Assembly (NCBI GenBank): GCA_014058105.1
Contig: JACGCM010001659.1
Coordinates: 992,001-1,056,000, forward strand
Reading direction: 5' to 3'
DNA from: Kingdonia uniflora
Lineage: Eukaryota; Streptophyta; Magnoliopsida; Ranunculales; Circaeasteraceae
Length of the DNA: 64,000 nucleotides
A program made the translations under genes and the position numbers. Every line of letters begins with the position of its first letter. Position 1 is the first letter of the stretch. This document shows positions 12,181-24,720 of the stretch, piece by piece. Under the pieces are notes generated by a model, which made no database searches, was not told the origin of the DNA, and was given only the letters and a program-made list of their open reading frames with translations.

Positions 12181-12530
12181 AAGTACTTTGGGCACTTCCT
12201 AACACTTAGGCAGAAGTTTTAAGAATGCGCAACCTCTTGGGCATCTCCCTTTATCACAATTACAGGGAGGGCAATTGCCCTTCTAATTTGCTTAACTTTT
12301 GGTTTCTTGTTTGTATTTTTGCATCAGAAATGTTCCTCGCAATGTGAAAGCTGCTCTCCTTATGGACAAAAGGGGAGTCATTTCTCTTCGGCGGTAATCT
12401 TGTTTTTTTTTATTGGGCAAGGCCTAGTCCTCCCATTTGTATAGGTTTCTTGCTTTCAATGAATAGGTAGGGGTCGACCTAACCCCCTCCAGCTATGGTG
12501 CTTGATTTAAAATATAAAAAAATTAGTGAA
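12181..12530 (+). pseudogene. LINE 3' end: RNase H C-terminus, 3' UTR and A-rich tail
   Basis: The translation near 12210-12290 gives LLGISLYHNYREGNCPSN, the conserved last motif (HxYREGN) of LINE-borne RNase H domains. It is followed by a short 3' UTR with the characteristic stretch on GGCAAGGCCTAGTCCTCCC and an A-rich end (AAAATATAAAAAAATTAG, about 12510-12527). Same orientation as 10440-11090, so the two are halves of one LINE insertion. Confidence 0.6.
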
Positions 12531-15480
12531 TCAAATTACTTCGTAGGATCTAGCCTTCTATTATTTGATATCAGAGACAAGTTTGTATACGTATTTTGTT
12601 TCCATTTGCTATATTGAGGGCCGACCTTATTCTTGATCCGCACCCAAAGGCCAACGAATTTGATCAAGGCCTTTGAATTTACTTTGGGAAATACATTCTT
12701 GTCACTCAATCTCGAAATATAGTACTCTTATCTGAATCTTCTTATTTTTCTTCAGCATTGCCACCAACTCCAAGAATCAAATGATTGTACGTTTGCTGAC
12801 TGAACAACAAGGACGCTGACGAACTTCTCTGTCCAGCAGGTCATCACAATGGTTTACAATCCAGTGGTACTGTTTTAGAAGTGGGCTTGAAGGATACAAA
12901 TGAGATTGCCCCACTAGATTTATAAGTCTCTTTACACATTCTTTTCTTGGGGTCTCCTCATAGTTTCCTCATTCTTTGCTTAATATTGTAGTGCCGTTGT
13001 TGAGCGAAGAGTTTGTGCATGTTATGGTACTCGGTGTCAGATTCTAACAGAGTTTGGCTCGTTGGACAATGTAATTCAATTAAATATGTAACTATTGCCT
13101 GTTAGTGGCCGATGCGAAGTGGTTCTTGGTGCACAGTGGTTGTATTCATTTTGAATATAATACTTTGGATATGATTTTGGTTATACTGAGATGCAATTTT
13201 GCACTATTCATGAGTCCGCATTTAACCTTGGCAATTTTTCAATTTTTTTGATGTTTTAGTACACCAACTAGTTAGCTAGTTTTTCTCTAGCCCTTCTTCA
13301 GGATCATTGCATCCCGCTTTTTTCCAATAGCTCTCAGGTGAACTTCAGACCTTAATTATTTCTATCCTCATAATCAAAATAATAAAATTGATTGGATATG
13401 AAAGAATTTAAGGGTGCATGCTGGCTTAATTCGACGGAGCTTGACCCTTTGCTCTTTTCCACCTTTATTAAAGTTGAGGATCTTGGCATATGCGTTATAG
13501 GATGAACTTCATAGTGCCACTAGTTTTTCGAAACTCGACCTAGATTCAGTGTTCCACCCAAATCAAGGTAACTAATGATATTCTGACTAATATGACATTC
13601 ATTCCATTTATTGAGTCTTTGAAACGCTCCAGGGTGGGAGTGAACCTGCATATGTTTCATATGAGGATTCTTAGATATGATTACACCAAAGCACCGAGCA
13701 ACGCTGTCAACTGGACTGGAAAAATAAATTTCTTTTATTCTTGGGGATTTGGGAAATGTACCTAACATGCACAGTTTGACACCATTTTACTTCTGTCACA
13801 GCAAGTCAGAATATCACACTGCATGTCTTGCCTAAGCCCTAACTTGCCTTGGCAAAAAAAAATTCACTCTCTATATATGTTCTGCCTGCGTTACAAAATT
13901 AATCATACTAGGGCATGGTGCTCTGATACATCGTATCATGGTTGTTCCTTACAAAACCAACGGGTTAAGTGACAAATAGTTACTGCCTAATTCTATATAT
14001 CAAGGGCACACCACTTGAAGGAAAGTTGGTTTTGGTGAAAGTTAGCAATCAAAGAATTAGTTTCTTTTTCTTATTAGTATTAGTCTTGCAAAATTCTTGC
14101 AAAGTTGGAGTTAGGGAAGTCTCAACATCAGAGTACCTAATGATTTGGGTAGATAGTTATATTAGTTTGATGATATGGGCATCTCAAAGGTTTTGAATGT
14201 TACAATGCTTTAAATCAGGTTGTCCCAATCTAAGGTCCTACATCTTGAGTGCATACATACACTGCAATGCAAGAAAGTGTCTAGATGTGGTGTGGAGAAT
14301 GAAATGCAAATGAAGATATGAATACAAGCAGCTAAAAGTGTACTAGTTTTTAGGGACCACTGTGAAGATGCCAAAGGGAGCATCAACTAGGTGAGGACAT
14401 GCAGGGTCCAACGGAAGGCCTACAAAGCTTTCTTTATCTCTCATATGCATTCATCTACAAGTACATAAGTAATAAGAGATGCCATGTTTGATGTTTGTCA
14501 TGTTGGAGCATCATCTACATGGCAAAAAGAATATGCATAGATAGATTAAGGCAAAAGAAAATCTTGAAAGTTTTCAAAATTAGAGAATTTGCTAGTTTAA
14601 ATTATAGCTGAACAAAAAATAGTAGATCTTTTTCTAACCTGAGAGTTTTTACCTCTTCTAAACATATATATATACATTGCACCTATAACTATTTACGGAT
14701 GTCCATCATCAACATTCGTCACATTGCCTTCACAAATTTGTAGGTTGGGCAAGCAGAAGTCGATCATTTTGTTCGTATGGAGGAAATTGCTCAAAACGTC
14801 CCGTTTAATTTCTTTTTTACATTACACTTCACCTTCAATACTCCTTTCCTCATGTTGTTGTGCCATTAAGAGTTGCTTTAGTTTGTCAATACAAGACTCA
14901 GCTCTTATCGAAACTCTTCCATCATATACATTAAATCCTGATCAAACCATCGAATTATTATGTGGTTTCGACCTCGACTTCTTGTTACATATATCAACCA
15001 CACATACATATTTCAAAGCCAAGCATAAAATCTAGGACCTGATTTCTGATGAAGACATATCTGTAATGGTGTGACCCTGAAGTACTTGAGTTGTTACCAA
15101 TCTTGATTTATATGTGTAGCAACCCACATGTAAAGTTGCTTCTATAATTACCACTATTCAACATCTGAAAACAACATATCAAATTTTTCTGTGGTCCTTC
15201 AATGCGTAATCAACCCTTTGAAGGGTTAAGAAGACCTATTGTTGTTGACATTACACATTCATGTAGTGCCCCAACATTTTAATGACTTCTTGCCTCACCG
15301 AAATCGGTTTTGCCTGCCTTAACGCCTCTTAATACCTTCCCAAAAGTGATGCATTGACCTAATAAGAGTGTTTGTTAGAATACTACAAATTCTAAGTTTT
15401 TGAGCGACATGCATTGAGAAAATAAATTAATGTCGTTTCGTGAGATATTAATCGTGTCAAGAAGAGCCTACAGTTACATA
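12531..15480. other. no recognised gene
   Basis: About 3 kb of AT-rich DNA. A degenerate primer-site-like phrase TTTGATATCAGAGACA occurs near 12564, similar to the tRNA-Met site TTGGTATCAGAGC of many plant LTR elements, but no LTR pair is visible. Short open frames at 13520-13768 (minus) and 14724-15035 (plus) resemble nothing I recognise and are not supported as genes. Confidence 0.4.
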
Positions 15481-15505
15481 GACATTGACATTAGTCCCAC
15501 AAATA

Positions 15506-15538
<33 letters not shown>
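15506..15538. repeat. homopolymer of 33 G
   Basis: An uninterrupted run of 33 G, followed by TGGGTGGG. Such a tract can fold into stacked G-quadruplexes and is unstable. Its exact length in an assembly is unreliable. Confidence 0.95.
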
Positions 15539-15539
<1 letters not shown>

Positions 15540-15545
15540 GGGTGG

Positions 15546-18500
15546 GAATGTCACACTCACACCACCTAATGGGAAGAAAAACGAGGAAGGCCGAGAAAAT
15601 GACCCTTGAAAAAAGAAGGAAGAAGAGAGTGGATATATGATACCATGCCAGACCAAAAAAATACATATCCTAAGAGAATTAGGGTTTTAGAAGATGGTGA
15701 CTGTTTGGTTTGGTGGGGGTTCATTTGAGAACCAAACAAGAACTAATTTAATGAATTCTAACCCCTTTTTAGATGGTCCCCTACATTGGATGTACAATCT
15801 TACGAGATTGGGACTTTAATGGAAAAGAAGAGGTTTGTATATGAATGAAAGGTTGTTGTTATTAGAGCACCTACAAAAGCATGGTATATTGTTACAGTTT
15901 TCACATGCTCTTGCAAAATCCCTTTTCCAATAGACAGGGGTACCGGATTCAGCATACTCACCCTTATACCTCTCCAAAGTGAGCGAAACCTAAACTTGAC
16001 AAGGAGTATTCGCATACCGTCCACGTCATCAGGAGTTCAACGGTTAAGCGCGCACTACTTTTTTTTATTGTCTCACACGATTATCTGTTATGCGCCTAGC
16101 CTGATATAAATAAATTATTTGGCTTTTTTTTAATTTTACTTATATGTTTCTTCAACAAATTATTCGGCTTTTTTCTGTTGGAACTGAACGATTCAACGCG
16201 CGGGTGAAAAGCCGTAACTCCTTATTGGACGAAAATAGTACAGGATTCGTAATCCTAAACGAGAATCACGTACCTTGCTGTGCTCTTAGTAGCGTTAGGA
16301 TTTAGGAGAGATGTGGGTGTTGTTACTTAAGGCATATGTATGTGGGCACCATCTTCGGTGCAACTTCCAAAAGGTTACTTTCATCATGACAAGAGTGTGG
16401 ATGGTGTACTCTAGGGCTCATGTTAACGTAAGTTTACGAGTTTGAATTTCTTGTCTGAGTGTCACATAATAATAATAATAATAATAATAACCATATTTAT
16501 ACTGTACAGATTGTTTTTCTATTGAATTTGAATACTTTTCTAAATTCTGAATCTGATGCCTAAATACTAAATATGATTTGTAAGAACCATATTTATACAG
16601 ATTGTTATTATGTTTTTTCAAATAGAAGGCGAGCATGTTTTCTTACACTTCAAAAGATATCCAAGAAAATTACTTTAATACTGAGTCTTAAATCAATTCG
16701 AAACATGATCCTTTCCCAACGACCATTCTATCAAAATTGAGGAGGATGTTAGGGGCAATATCCTTATAGAATTGTGTGCAAAAAATGTTAAAGAACCTCT
16801 CTTCAAGGATTAGTAAGGCAAATGATGAGCCTGGGTTAACTAAGCGAAACGAAAAACCCTAGCTAGGGTTATACCCGTGGTACGAAAATGTTAAAGCACT
16901 TGGGAGCATAGGATCGAAAGTAATGAAAGTGAGAGGGCACAGCCCACAACCATAAGTTGTGAAGAGTTTGAGAAGCCCAAGGTGTTGTGTCACTTGTGTG
17001 ATAGATTAAATGGAGGATGCAAAAGAAAGCGACTACTCTTATAGCATTGCTAAAGAGAGATAGAAGTGCCGTTGATAGATGTGTAGTACAGTTATGGACC
17101 ATGAAAGAAGGGAATAATTCAACAACCGGGTCGAAGCTTTGTTGGTGGGTCTCTTTCTCTCTTCAGATACTCATAAGTGTCTCTGTCTGTGTTTTGCAGA
17201 GTGATGTCTACACTCTATAATTCATGCATGAAATTTTACTACAAAAGTTTACCAAACCCTTTAAACAAAGTATGCCCTAAATGTTGAAGTTTTCCCAAGC
17301 ATACCCTACCGGTTTTAAATTGTGGAAACTGAAAATTTCATGGTTTCTGTTTTGGCGCTAAACCGACCCATGCTCAGCCCTGGCCTACCCTTTGAGCAAC
17401 TTGGCCATCAATAATAGTGGAGTAAAGAGTCATTTGGTTTGACATATTCTTAAATGGGAATTAAATGGTGGAAACATTGAGAAATCTTAAATGGGAAGCA
17501 ATGAGAAAATTTAAAAGTGGGAAACAGTTTCTCGAGAAAAAAAATTTAGGTTACCAAACACACCCTTAGTTCAATATTTCCAAATAATAAAATAGAGCAT
17601 GCAAAGAGTTATTTAAGTCCTCTTATAAACATACTCCTCAGGTCGGCCAGAATTCCTTTCCTTTGTACCGAATCTCATATGCGAATTGTAAACAAGAAGG
17701 TAAACTATGTTTAGAGTGAGTATTAAGATATCGAATTTATCTCTGATACTAGCAGAACTGGAGGTTCCATCTCAAAGCCAATTGGGAATGAGAGAAAGAG
17801 CCCCAAGACCTAATATTTTGATGTGCAATGCCTAACATGTCCAATGCGGGACTATATTTATATAGATCTCAACAGATACACACTGTAAGCATTGGTGATA
17901 CAATATTTTGGTTAATATGTCTTGAACCCCTTAGTATTGAAACAAATCAAATATCAAAACATAAATTCCGAGCTATTGACAGCCCTAAATGTAAAAGATA
18001 TCAAAGCATTAAATCAAGTATTTTTGGACCAAATGTATTAGTTTAGGCTACCCATTATTGTGGATGCTCTAACCAACTGTAAGAAACTAACAACTTGGTA
18101 TTTAAGTTCTCCTCTCTTCTCTATTACTATAGCAGCAGATAGCAGTTATATAACATTACAGTAAAACATTCAAAGGAATGAACATGGATTTGGGTAAGTG
18201 TTAAGACTTGAGAGAGTGAGAGAATTGTACTTGTTACCACTTCTGCACTGAGTTGGGTATCCTGGGTTCAACATGTTTCTAGGACCACTTCTCTCAGTAA
18301 TCAGTATCCCTGCAACAGATATAAAACAACCAACAGCTATAAAGAGCCATCACCAACTATCAGTACCTCATGAGATAGACTTAGAGAGAGCCCCACCAAC
18401 TAAGTTTGTGATTTCTTTCACATTCTTTGCAACTTGATTCGTTTTTGACTGATTGGTTATCAGTTATGTACACTCTCAAGTCCCAACTATAAAGAGGAGC

Positions 18501-18827
18501 TAAGCTCACCAAACTCTAGTTTCCCCATTTGACCTATGATCTCAATTATATATGTCCGAAAATTTAAACAGCAATATCACCTTGGTGATGAAAAATAGAT
18601 CGAGAGCATCTCCAACAGTGCCTCGAGCTGGAGCTTTAAATTGAGAGCACCAGCTAAAATACTCCAGAAATAAGGCGAGTGTTGGAATGCACTTAAAAAG
18701 GGTCATAACTGTTGTACATCTTTTTATTAACAATAGAGAGGCACACAATAATGCGACCAACTGTTAGTTTAAGCTTCTATCAATGTGCTCCCCAAAGAAG
18801 CTTGCTTGGAAATAAAGGGTGAAAATG
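15546..18827. other. no recognised gene; microsatellite near 16470
   Basis: About 3.3 kb without convincing coding sequence. An (AAT)n microsatellite lies at about 16466-16490. At 18603-18690 the tips GAGCATCTCCAACAGTG and GTGTTGGAATGCAC form an imperfect inverted pair like those of small plant MITEs, but no target-site duplication is seen. Confidence 0.4.
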
Positions 18828-19203
18828 TGATAGACACGTAATATTTAATATTTACATGTACAACTCCTTAATTTATATCTACCAAGTCATTTATTAAATA
18901 AATGTGACACTAATAGCGTTTTTGTTTGTATTTACAGAAATCGGTCACATGATAAACAAGTCGTACATTTTTCCGGTTTTTAATAAAGAACAAGAGTGAT
19001 GCACTCCAACAATGATTCTTATTTGAAGTTGTCAACCAAAAGCCCATGCATGGAAGCCCATTGAATAGAATTAGATATATATATTATTCTCATGAGTTGA
19101 GTTGTAATAAATATACATGATTTTAGGCATTGTTTAGGGGATTTTATATTAATGGTAATATTTTGTAAACCCTTCCTATACTCTATAAATAGAAGTGGAA
19201 TCT

Positions 19204-19807
19204 TGTTAGAAATACGGCTCAAAACTGAGAAAGTCGTTCGAACGCTCGTTCGAACGAAAATAACGCTTGGCTAAAATTCCAGGGGATTGTCTAATTCGTT
19301 CGAACGACCTCATGACTCGTTCGAACGACTTTGGCTCTATTTGTTTGTTTTTAAATTCGTTTTGAAGGGGATTTGATCCAAAACGATGGATTATCTCGTG
19401 ATGCGTATTTCGGAGATGACCTAATGGAAAGCCTATAAATAGAGAGTGTATGTTAAAGGCCCCTGTACTGTGAGAAAGAGTTAGAGAGAGAAAAGGGAGA
19501 AATCTAGGGTTTAGCTCTGGAGAGGTTTCTTAGGTTTTCTTTCTAGGGTTTCTTGCTGGGATTAGCTGTAAGGGTAGAGGCGAGGTTTGAGTGATCTCTG
19601 TAACCTTTTGTAACCCTTAGTGTGATAATAAATTTGTCGTGCTTGTCGGAGGTGGTTTTGATCCTGTTTAGGGTTTCCACCTAATTAAACCTTTTGTTGT
19701 GTTCTTATTACCTTTATTCAAATTCTCTTTGGTTAGGGTTGGTTCTTCAAGTTCTTGTTGATCGTAATGTGCTTCCGCGTGCGATTTGCCCCCACGATTT
19801 CCCAACA
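19204..19807 (+). mobile_element. 604-bp solo LTR nested in the Athila LTR
   Basis: It starts TGTTAGAAATACG and ends TTTCCCAACA, with perfect 5-bp duplications AATCT at 19199-19203 and 19808-19812. The uninterrupted counterpart at about 29240-29260 confirms the empty site. A TATA-like CCTATAAATAGAG lies near 19434, and the segment has no coding capacity, so it is a solo LTR left by LTR-LTR recombination. The TGTTAG/CAACA tips are common in Ty1/copia LTRs. Four copies of the palindrome CGTTCGAACG lie in its U3-like part. Confidence 0.85.
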
Positions 19808-20213
19808 AATCTCACCCATGAGAGAGCATCTTGGAGAGTGTAAGTCAAGGTTCAATAAGCAATAAAGTTTTTGTTCTTCTCTTTTTCTTGTCTTTTATTT
19901 TTATCGTAGTAATAGTAGTATGGCAATGATCAAAGGGATGAGTAGCTAATCTTCTTAGCCAAGGCTAGATGAAGCATTACCCAATGTAGCTTTAGTGTAG
20001 ACTGTGTAGCTTAGTTAGAGTAATTACTTTCTCTTTATCCTGGAATATTGCATATTCTAATTTCTTCATCCTATGCTTGACCATAGCTAGTATTAGGAGG
20101 AATAAGGAATATAAGTAACCATCTTGTTTGACCATAACAAGATAGGTTATGAACATGGTGAAGAGAACATAATCCATGCTTATCAACCAGGTCATGGCTG
20201 AATAAGTTGGTTT

Positions 20214-20408
20214 ATGGGTAGTTCCCAATCAATAATTATTTTATCTCATGATGTATTGCATATGCCCGACCAAGGATATGCGATACAGGAATTCATGAAT
20301 ACTCTAACTAGGTACACTATCTCAAGGTTACAACGGATGGAGTGGAATCACGCATTGGTTTCCTCTCCAATCGTATCAACACATTTTCTAGTTTGTGTTT
20401 TATTTTAA
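20214..20408 (+). other. short LTR frame conserved in four LTR copies
   Basis: A 64-codon frame beginning MGSS(or F)QSIIILSHDVLHMPDQGY occurs intact at the same place in four of the five LTRs: here, 29661-29855, 40530-40724 and 42599-42793 (minus). In the LTR at 6825-7942 it is shifted. It lies downstream of the LTR TATA box and so would be in the transcript leader. Expression is not shown, and it may simply have escaped indels. Confidence 0.35.
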
Positions 20409-20577
20409 TTTCTTTACTTATAAAAACCCAAAACTCATTCTTATTGGATAAAATTAATAGCTCAAAATATAATTTGCACCCCAAGTCTCTTGGGATATGA
20501 CCCCGCTTACCCTTGTACTTAACAGTACATCGTGCGCTTGCAGGTCTTTTAAGATGTCGGTTTATAATCGATCAAGT

Positions 20578-22030
20578 TTTTGGTGCCGTTGTCGATGACT
20601 TGCAAAGTTGCATTTTATTTTTTAGTTATTTTATTTTAAGCCAATTTTTCTTTCTTGTTTTTCTTTTCTTTTTCTTTTTCTTTTTCTTTTTCTTTTTCTT
20701 TTCTTTTTTTTGGATCCGGAAACAAAGTGATTGATTGATTGGCTCAAACTCTCTTGACGTTACTGTATGTGTGAAGTTTGTCTCTGAATGTTTTACGGTT
20801 TTTGATTATCTAAAATTCACAATTGGGAAATACGTTTGCTGAATTATTTTCAGATAATTTAAAACCCTTTCCGAATTGTTATAGATCATATTTTTCTGTT
20901 TAGTCGTTTGAGAGTTACAGCCTTTTGAAACAACAGTAAAATCAGTCACAGTAAAGGACGTCACTGTTCATAAATCATTTGTTCTGAGCATTAGGAATGC
21001 TAAATTCTATAAAACTTCCTTATTTAATGTTTTTCTTTCTGAATTATCTTTCCAAATTGATATTATTTAATCATCTCTCTCATCCGAGCTGAAAGATATG
21101 CGCATTTTAAAATTAGGACATCATAGACTACAATAAACTTAGAAATTAAATTAATATTGTTGTCGCAAGTTCACTAATTATTTTTCTTTTGTTTTTGCAG
21201 GATAGTCACAAAATTGGAAACGAGACAGACAATACGCAAAGCTAAAAACATCATCAAATCCATCTTTTTTGTTCCCCCTAAGTGAAGGGGCGGCCACAGC
21301 TACACCGGGAAACACTTCCCGTAGGTTGCTACTTCTTAAAACTTGACATCTAGAAGGGGTACATATCCGCTCCGCCCCGACACTAGGACATATAAAGTCG
21401 TGTGGACTGTGCAAATACACGGTGCTCTAATAAAAAAAATTATTGTTGTTGGATTGACCTATTGTTGTGTTTAATATTCTTTTTTATTCTAACATTAGTA
21501 AAGGTAAAAACTGTTAGAGACTTGGGGATTTCATCACCAAAAAAGCTCTCCAACAAGTGGGACCACCCATTAGGGATACGTAGAAATTTGTATCACACTA
21601 AAATTGAATGTCCCAGACCTCAAAATAACTGTTAATAAAAAAGAGTAGCAAGATTCCCGCAGGATTTCATCACCCAACGGATAGGTGTACTGGACTGGGG
21701 TACAAACACGGGTTCATAGGATACGGCCCCAAAGCCTAGCACAGCGAAAATACTGGTTGTAGGTTTGCAATGTCACCGTTCCGAGTGCTGACGTACGATA
21801 AGGCGACTTGCTAGGGCGTGAGGACTGAACATTTACTTTAAGCTGGTACTAGCATAGTGATGCAGGGGAGTATAGGAACCAAAGCCTTTTGCCATCGTAC
21901 CCATTTTGAACATAGAAGAATATAGGGGAGACCTAATTATTACTTTTAAAAAATGTTGATGTGCTAGAATTTAGGTTTGATTGATTGTTTACTACACCGG
22001 GTGCCGAATTTTATTGATTATTAGTTGTGC
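20578..22030 (+). other. primer binding site and leader of the plus-strand Athila-like element
   Basis: The primer site TTTTTGGTGCCGTTGTCGAT follows the LTR end directly. The leader contains a (CTTTTT)n tract at 20651-20711 and a conserved single hairpin near 21275 (CCCCCTAAGTGAAGGGG). It also has the block 21650-21960 shared with the other two family members, including GGATTTCATCACC, the complement of GGTGATGAAATCC. There is no supported protein, although short frames occur (21178-21420 minus). Confidence 0.65.
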
Positions 22031-23600
22031 ATGATCAATTGGACATGTGGAGGAAAACGTTTAGGAAGCTTACCGAAACCTTTACCCATTTACGGGCCAC
22101 TACCTTAGCCGGAGAGGGCGACCACCTCGCCTAGTTATTACAATAGAGGACTTAGGAGCCCCAGTTTGGGAGAAAAGTGATCCATCTCGAGTTTTTCCAA
22201 TTGTGGAGGAAGGTAATTCATCTAGAGTTGACCCAATTGAACTTATTGTCGAGCTAGAAGTTGAACCCCTAATCATGGCTGCTACCAGATCTCTTAGGGA
22301 CTATTGGACCCCAGTGGTGAGTGATATACCTTCATATATTGTGTTACCTATTTTTCATAGGCTTGATTCTAAGAGCCCTTATAAGCACGTCTAAGAGTTT
22401 AAGAAAATTTGTGCGCTCTCCAAATACTAACATTTTACTGAGAATTCCTTCCGCCTTCGTTTATTCTCATTCTCACTAAATGACAAGGCGAGTCATTGGC
22501 TTGATTCATTGGCACCAGCATCTATCAATTCATGAGATCAAATGGAGACCAAGTTCAAAACCAAATAGTTTTCTATGGGAAAAACTCTCGCTCTTAGAAA
22601 TACAGTTGTTGAATTTGTTCAAAATGAGAGTGAAATGTTTTACGAGGCATGGGAGAGATATAAAGATCTTCTTTCACAATGTTCCCATCATGGTTTTGAG
22701 AAGAAATATCTAACCCAGATCTTCTATCGTGGAATAACTTTTAAGAATCGTTAGAATCCATGCATAGTGGCAAATTCCAGAACCTTAAACCTGATAGAGC
22801 TTATGAAGAGTTTGAGACATTGGCTGAGAACTCTCAGCAGTGGGATTTTGATTTACATAGAAATATTTGTACATCCAAGAAATGTGGCTTATACGAAATG
22901 AGTGAGGGAATGGCCATCAAAGCCCAATTAGATACTCTTACCCAAAAAATTGAGGTTATGGCTACGAATCAATCTAAGGGCAGTGTGAACCAGGTTCAGC
23001 AACAAAGTTGCACCGTTTGTTATGATGTAACCCATGTGACTCAAATGTGCCCATTGCTCAATGAAATGAATGACAATCAAGAGCAAGTGAATGCTTTAAA
23101 TAATACCTACAAGAGGCCCTTTGACCCGTACAAGCCAACTTGGCAGAACCACCCAATTTTTTTGCGGAAGAAGAACCAGCCCAATTCAGGTTTTGGAGAG
23201 CCACAAACCTCAAGTCATAATTTTCCTAGGAATCCCCTCTCCCAATCTTATCCTCAGGTATCTCAGCAATTCTTTTAGTCATCCAAATAGTTCCCACCCG
23301 TTCCACCCAAACCATCTTTGGAAGATACCCTTGCTCTTTTTATGCAACAATCAATGGAAAGCCAAAAATAGGCGTTACAATTTTAGCAACAAATGGTGCA
23401 ATTTCAACAACAGACTTTGGTGAATCAGAATTCTACATCCCAATTTATCTCTAATCTCGAGACTCAGATAGGACAATTGGCAAATGCATTGCATGAGAGA
23501 CCACCAGGTACGCTACCTAGCCAACCTGTATCTAATCCGAAAGGACCACCGGGGTTTGATTCTAGCTCAATCCCTAAATAGGTTAATGCCATTACAACTC
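22031..23600 (+). pseudogene. gag: gag, broken (plus-strand Athila-like element)
   Basis: The ATG at 22031 begins MINWTCGGKRLGSLPKPLP and hits a stop after 25 codons. The capsid region resumes at 22203 and, after frame changes, at 22760-23278. The latter carries the CX2CX4HX4C knuckle (CTVCYDVTHVTQMCP, near 23012-23055) and a proline/asparagine-rich tail. The order and motifs equal those of 5240-3762 on the other strand. At least four disabling changes are visible. Confidence 0.8.
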
Positions 23601-23635
23601 TACGAAGTGGTAGACAAGTTGATAACCGAGTTGAA

Positions 23636-24720
23636 ATGCCTAGGGTTGAGCCAACACCCGTTGTTATTGAGGATGAGGTCGGTACGAGTGAACCTTCTAA
23701 TAAATCTAAGGAGTTGCCTTCCTCCTCTATTTCCCTACAAAAGGCACATTTTGAGCTAAAGGTGTCTTATCCACAATGCCTTCTTCCGGCTAATAAAGGG
23801 ATTCAATTTGACGAGATATTAGATACATTTAAGCAAGTTCATATAAATATTCTAGTACTTGATGCCATCATGCTTATCCCTGCATATGCCAAATTCCCAC
23901 AGGAAAGTCTTCTTGACTGAGACATTAACCCCTCCTAAGCTTCGAGATCCTGGAAGCCCAACCATCCCTTGTAAAATTGGAGATCACAAGCATTACTCGA
24001 CCTAGGGGCTAGTGTGAATGTCTTACCTTACTCAGTCTATCTGGAATTAGGACTTGGAGAACTCGAACCTACCCGAATGATACTTCAATTGGCTGACAAG
24101 TCAATACGATACCCACGTGGAATTCTTGAGGATATTCTGATCAAGGTTGATACTCTTATTATTCCTGTGGACTTTGTTGTTTTGGAGACTAAAGATGTAA
24201 AGAATCTCAGCTGTGAGATTCCTGTCATATTGGGTTGCCCTTTCCTTGCGAGTGCTCATGCCATTATTAATTGCTTTAATGGGGTCTTACAACTATCTAT
24301 GGGAGACATGAAGATCAAGCTTAATATTTTTAACAATAATACTCAAGTCCCTCATTCTGATGACATGGCTGAGCTGAATATGATTGACTCCCTAGTTTAC
24401 AACTCGTTCCCTAAATCATTTTCTGATGACCCCTTAGAATCATGTCTTATGAACTTTGGTGAAGACTTTGATAAAAATCCAATTGTTGAAGAGCTTAATG
24501 CTCTACATGACTCAACACCTATTTTTAACAAGTCCAAATGGAGACCTCATGTTGAACCTCTGGAATCGTCCACTACTTTTCTTATTCCATCCATTGTTAA
24601 TGCACCCAAATTAGACCTCAAGCCATTACCTAAGACTTTGAAGTATGCTTTCTTAGGTAATTCTAACACTCTGCCTGTGATCATAGCTTCCAACCTCAAT
24701 ATTGACCAAGAAAGTAGATT
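23636..24720 (+). pseudogene. protease region of pol
   Basis: The segment from 23636 carries the linker. A short deletion and frame change near 23900-23930 precede the protease, whose active site DLGASVNVLPYSVY is intact at about 24000-24050. The second conserved block PVILGCPFLASAH is at about 24220-24250. The protein then stays open into the RT N-terminus, giving one 310-codon frame (24014-24946), the longest in the element. Confidence 0.8.

Larger units (their letters stand above)
18828..20574 (+). repeat. 5' LTR with a nested solo LTR
   Basis: It begins TGATAGACACG and ends AATCGATCA. Its length is 1747 bp, of which 609 bp are a later insertion (solo LTR 19204-19807 plus one 5-bp duplication). 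Without it the LTR is 1138 bp, close to the 1125 bp of its partner. Confidence 0.9.

Noticed and set aside
12560..12580. Primer site TTTGATATCAGAGACA of another LTR element
   Set aside because: No LTR pair or coding remnant accompanies it; the match is degenerate and may be chance.
15457..15666. Minus-strand frames with a polyproline run
   Set aside because: They are just the translation of the 33-base G homopolymer; no other protein-like feature.
21178..21420. 80-codon minus frame in the Athila leader
   Set aside because: It lies in a structured untranslated leader, is not kept in the other two copies, and has no protein motif.
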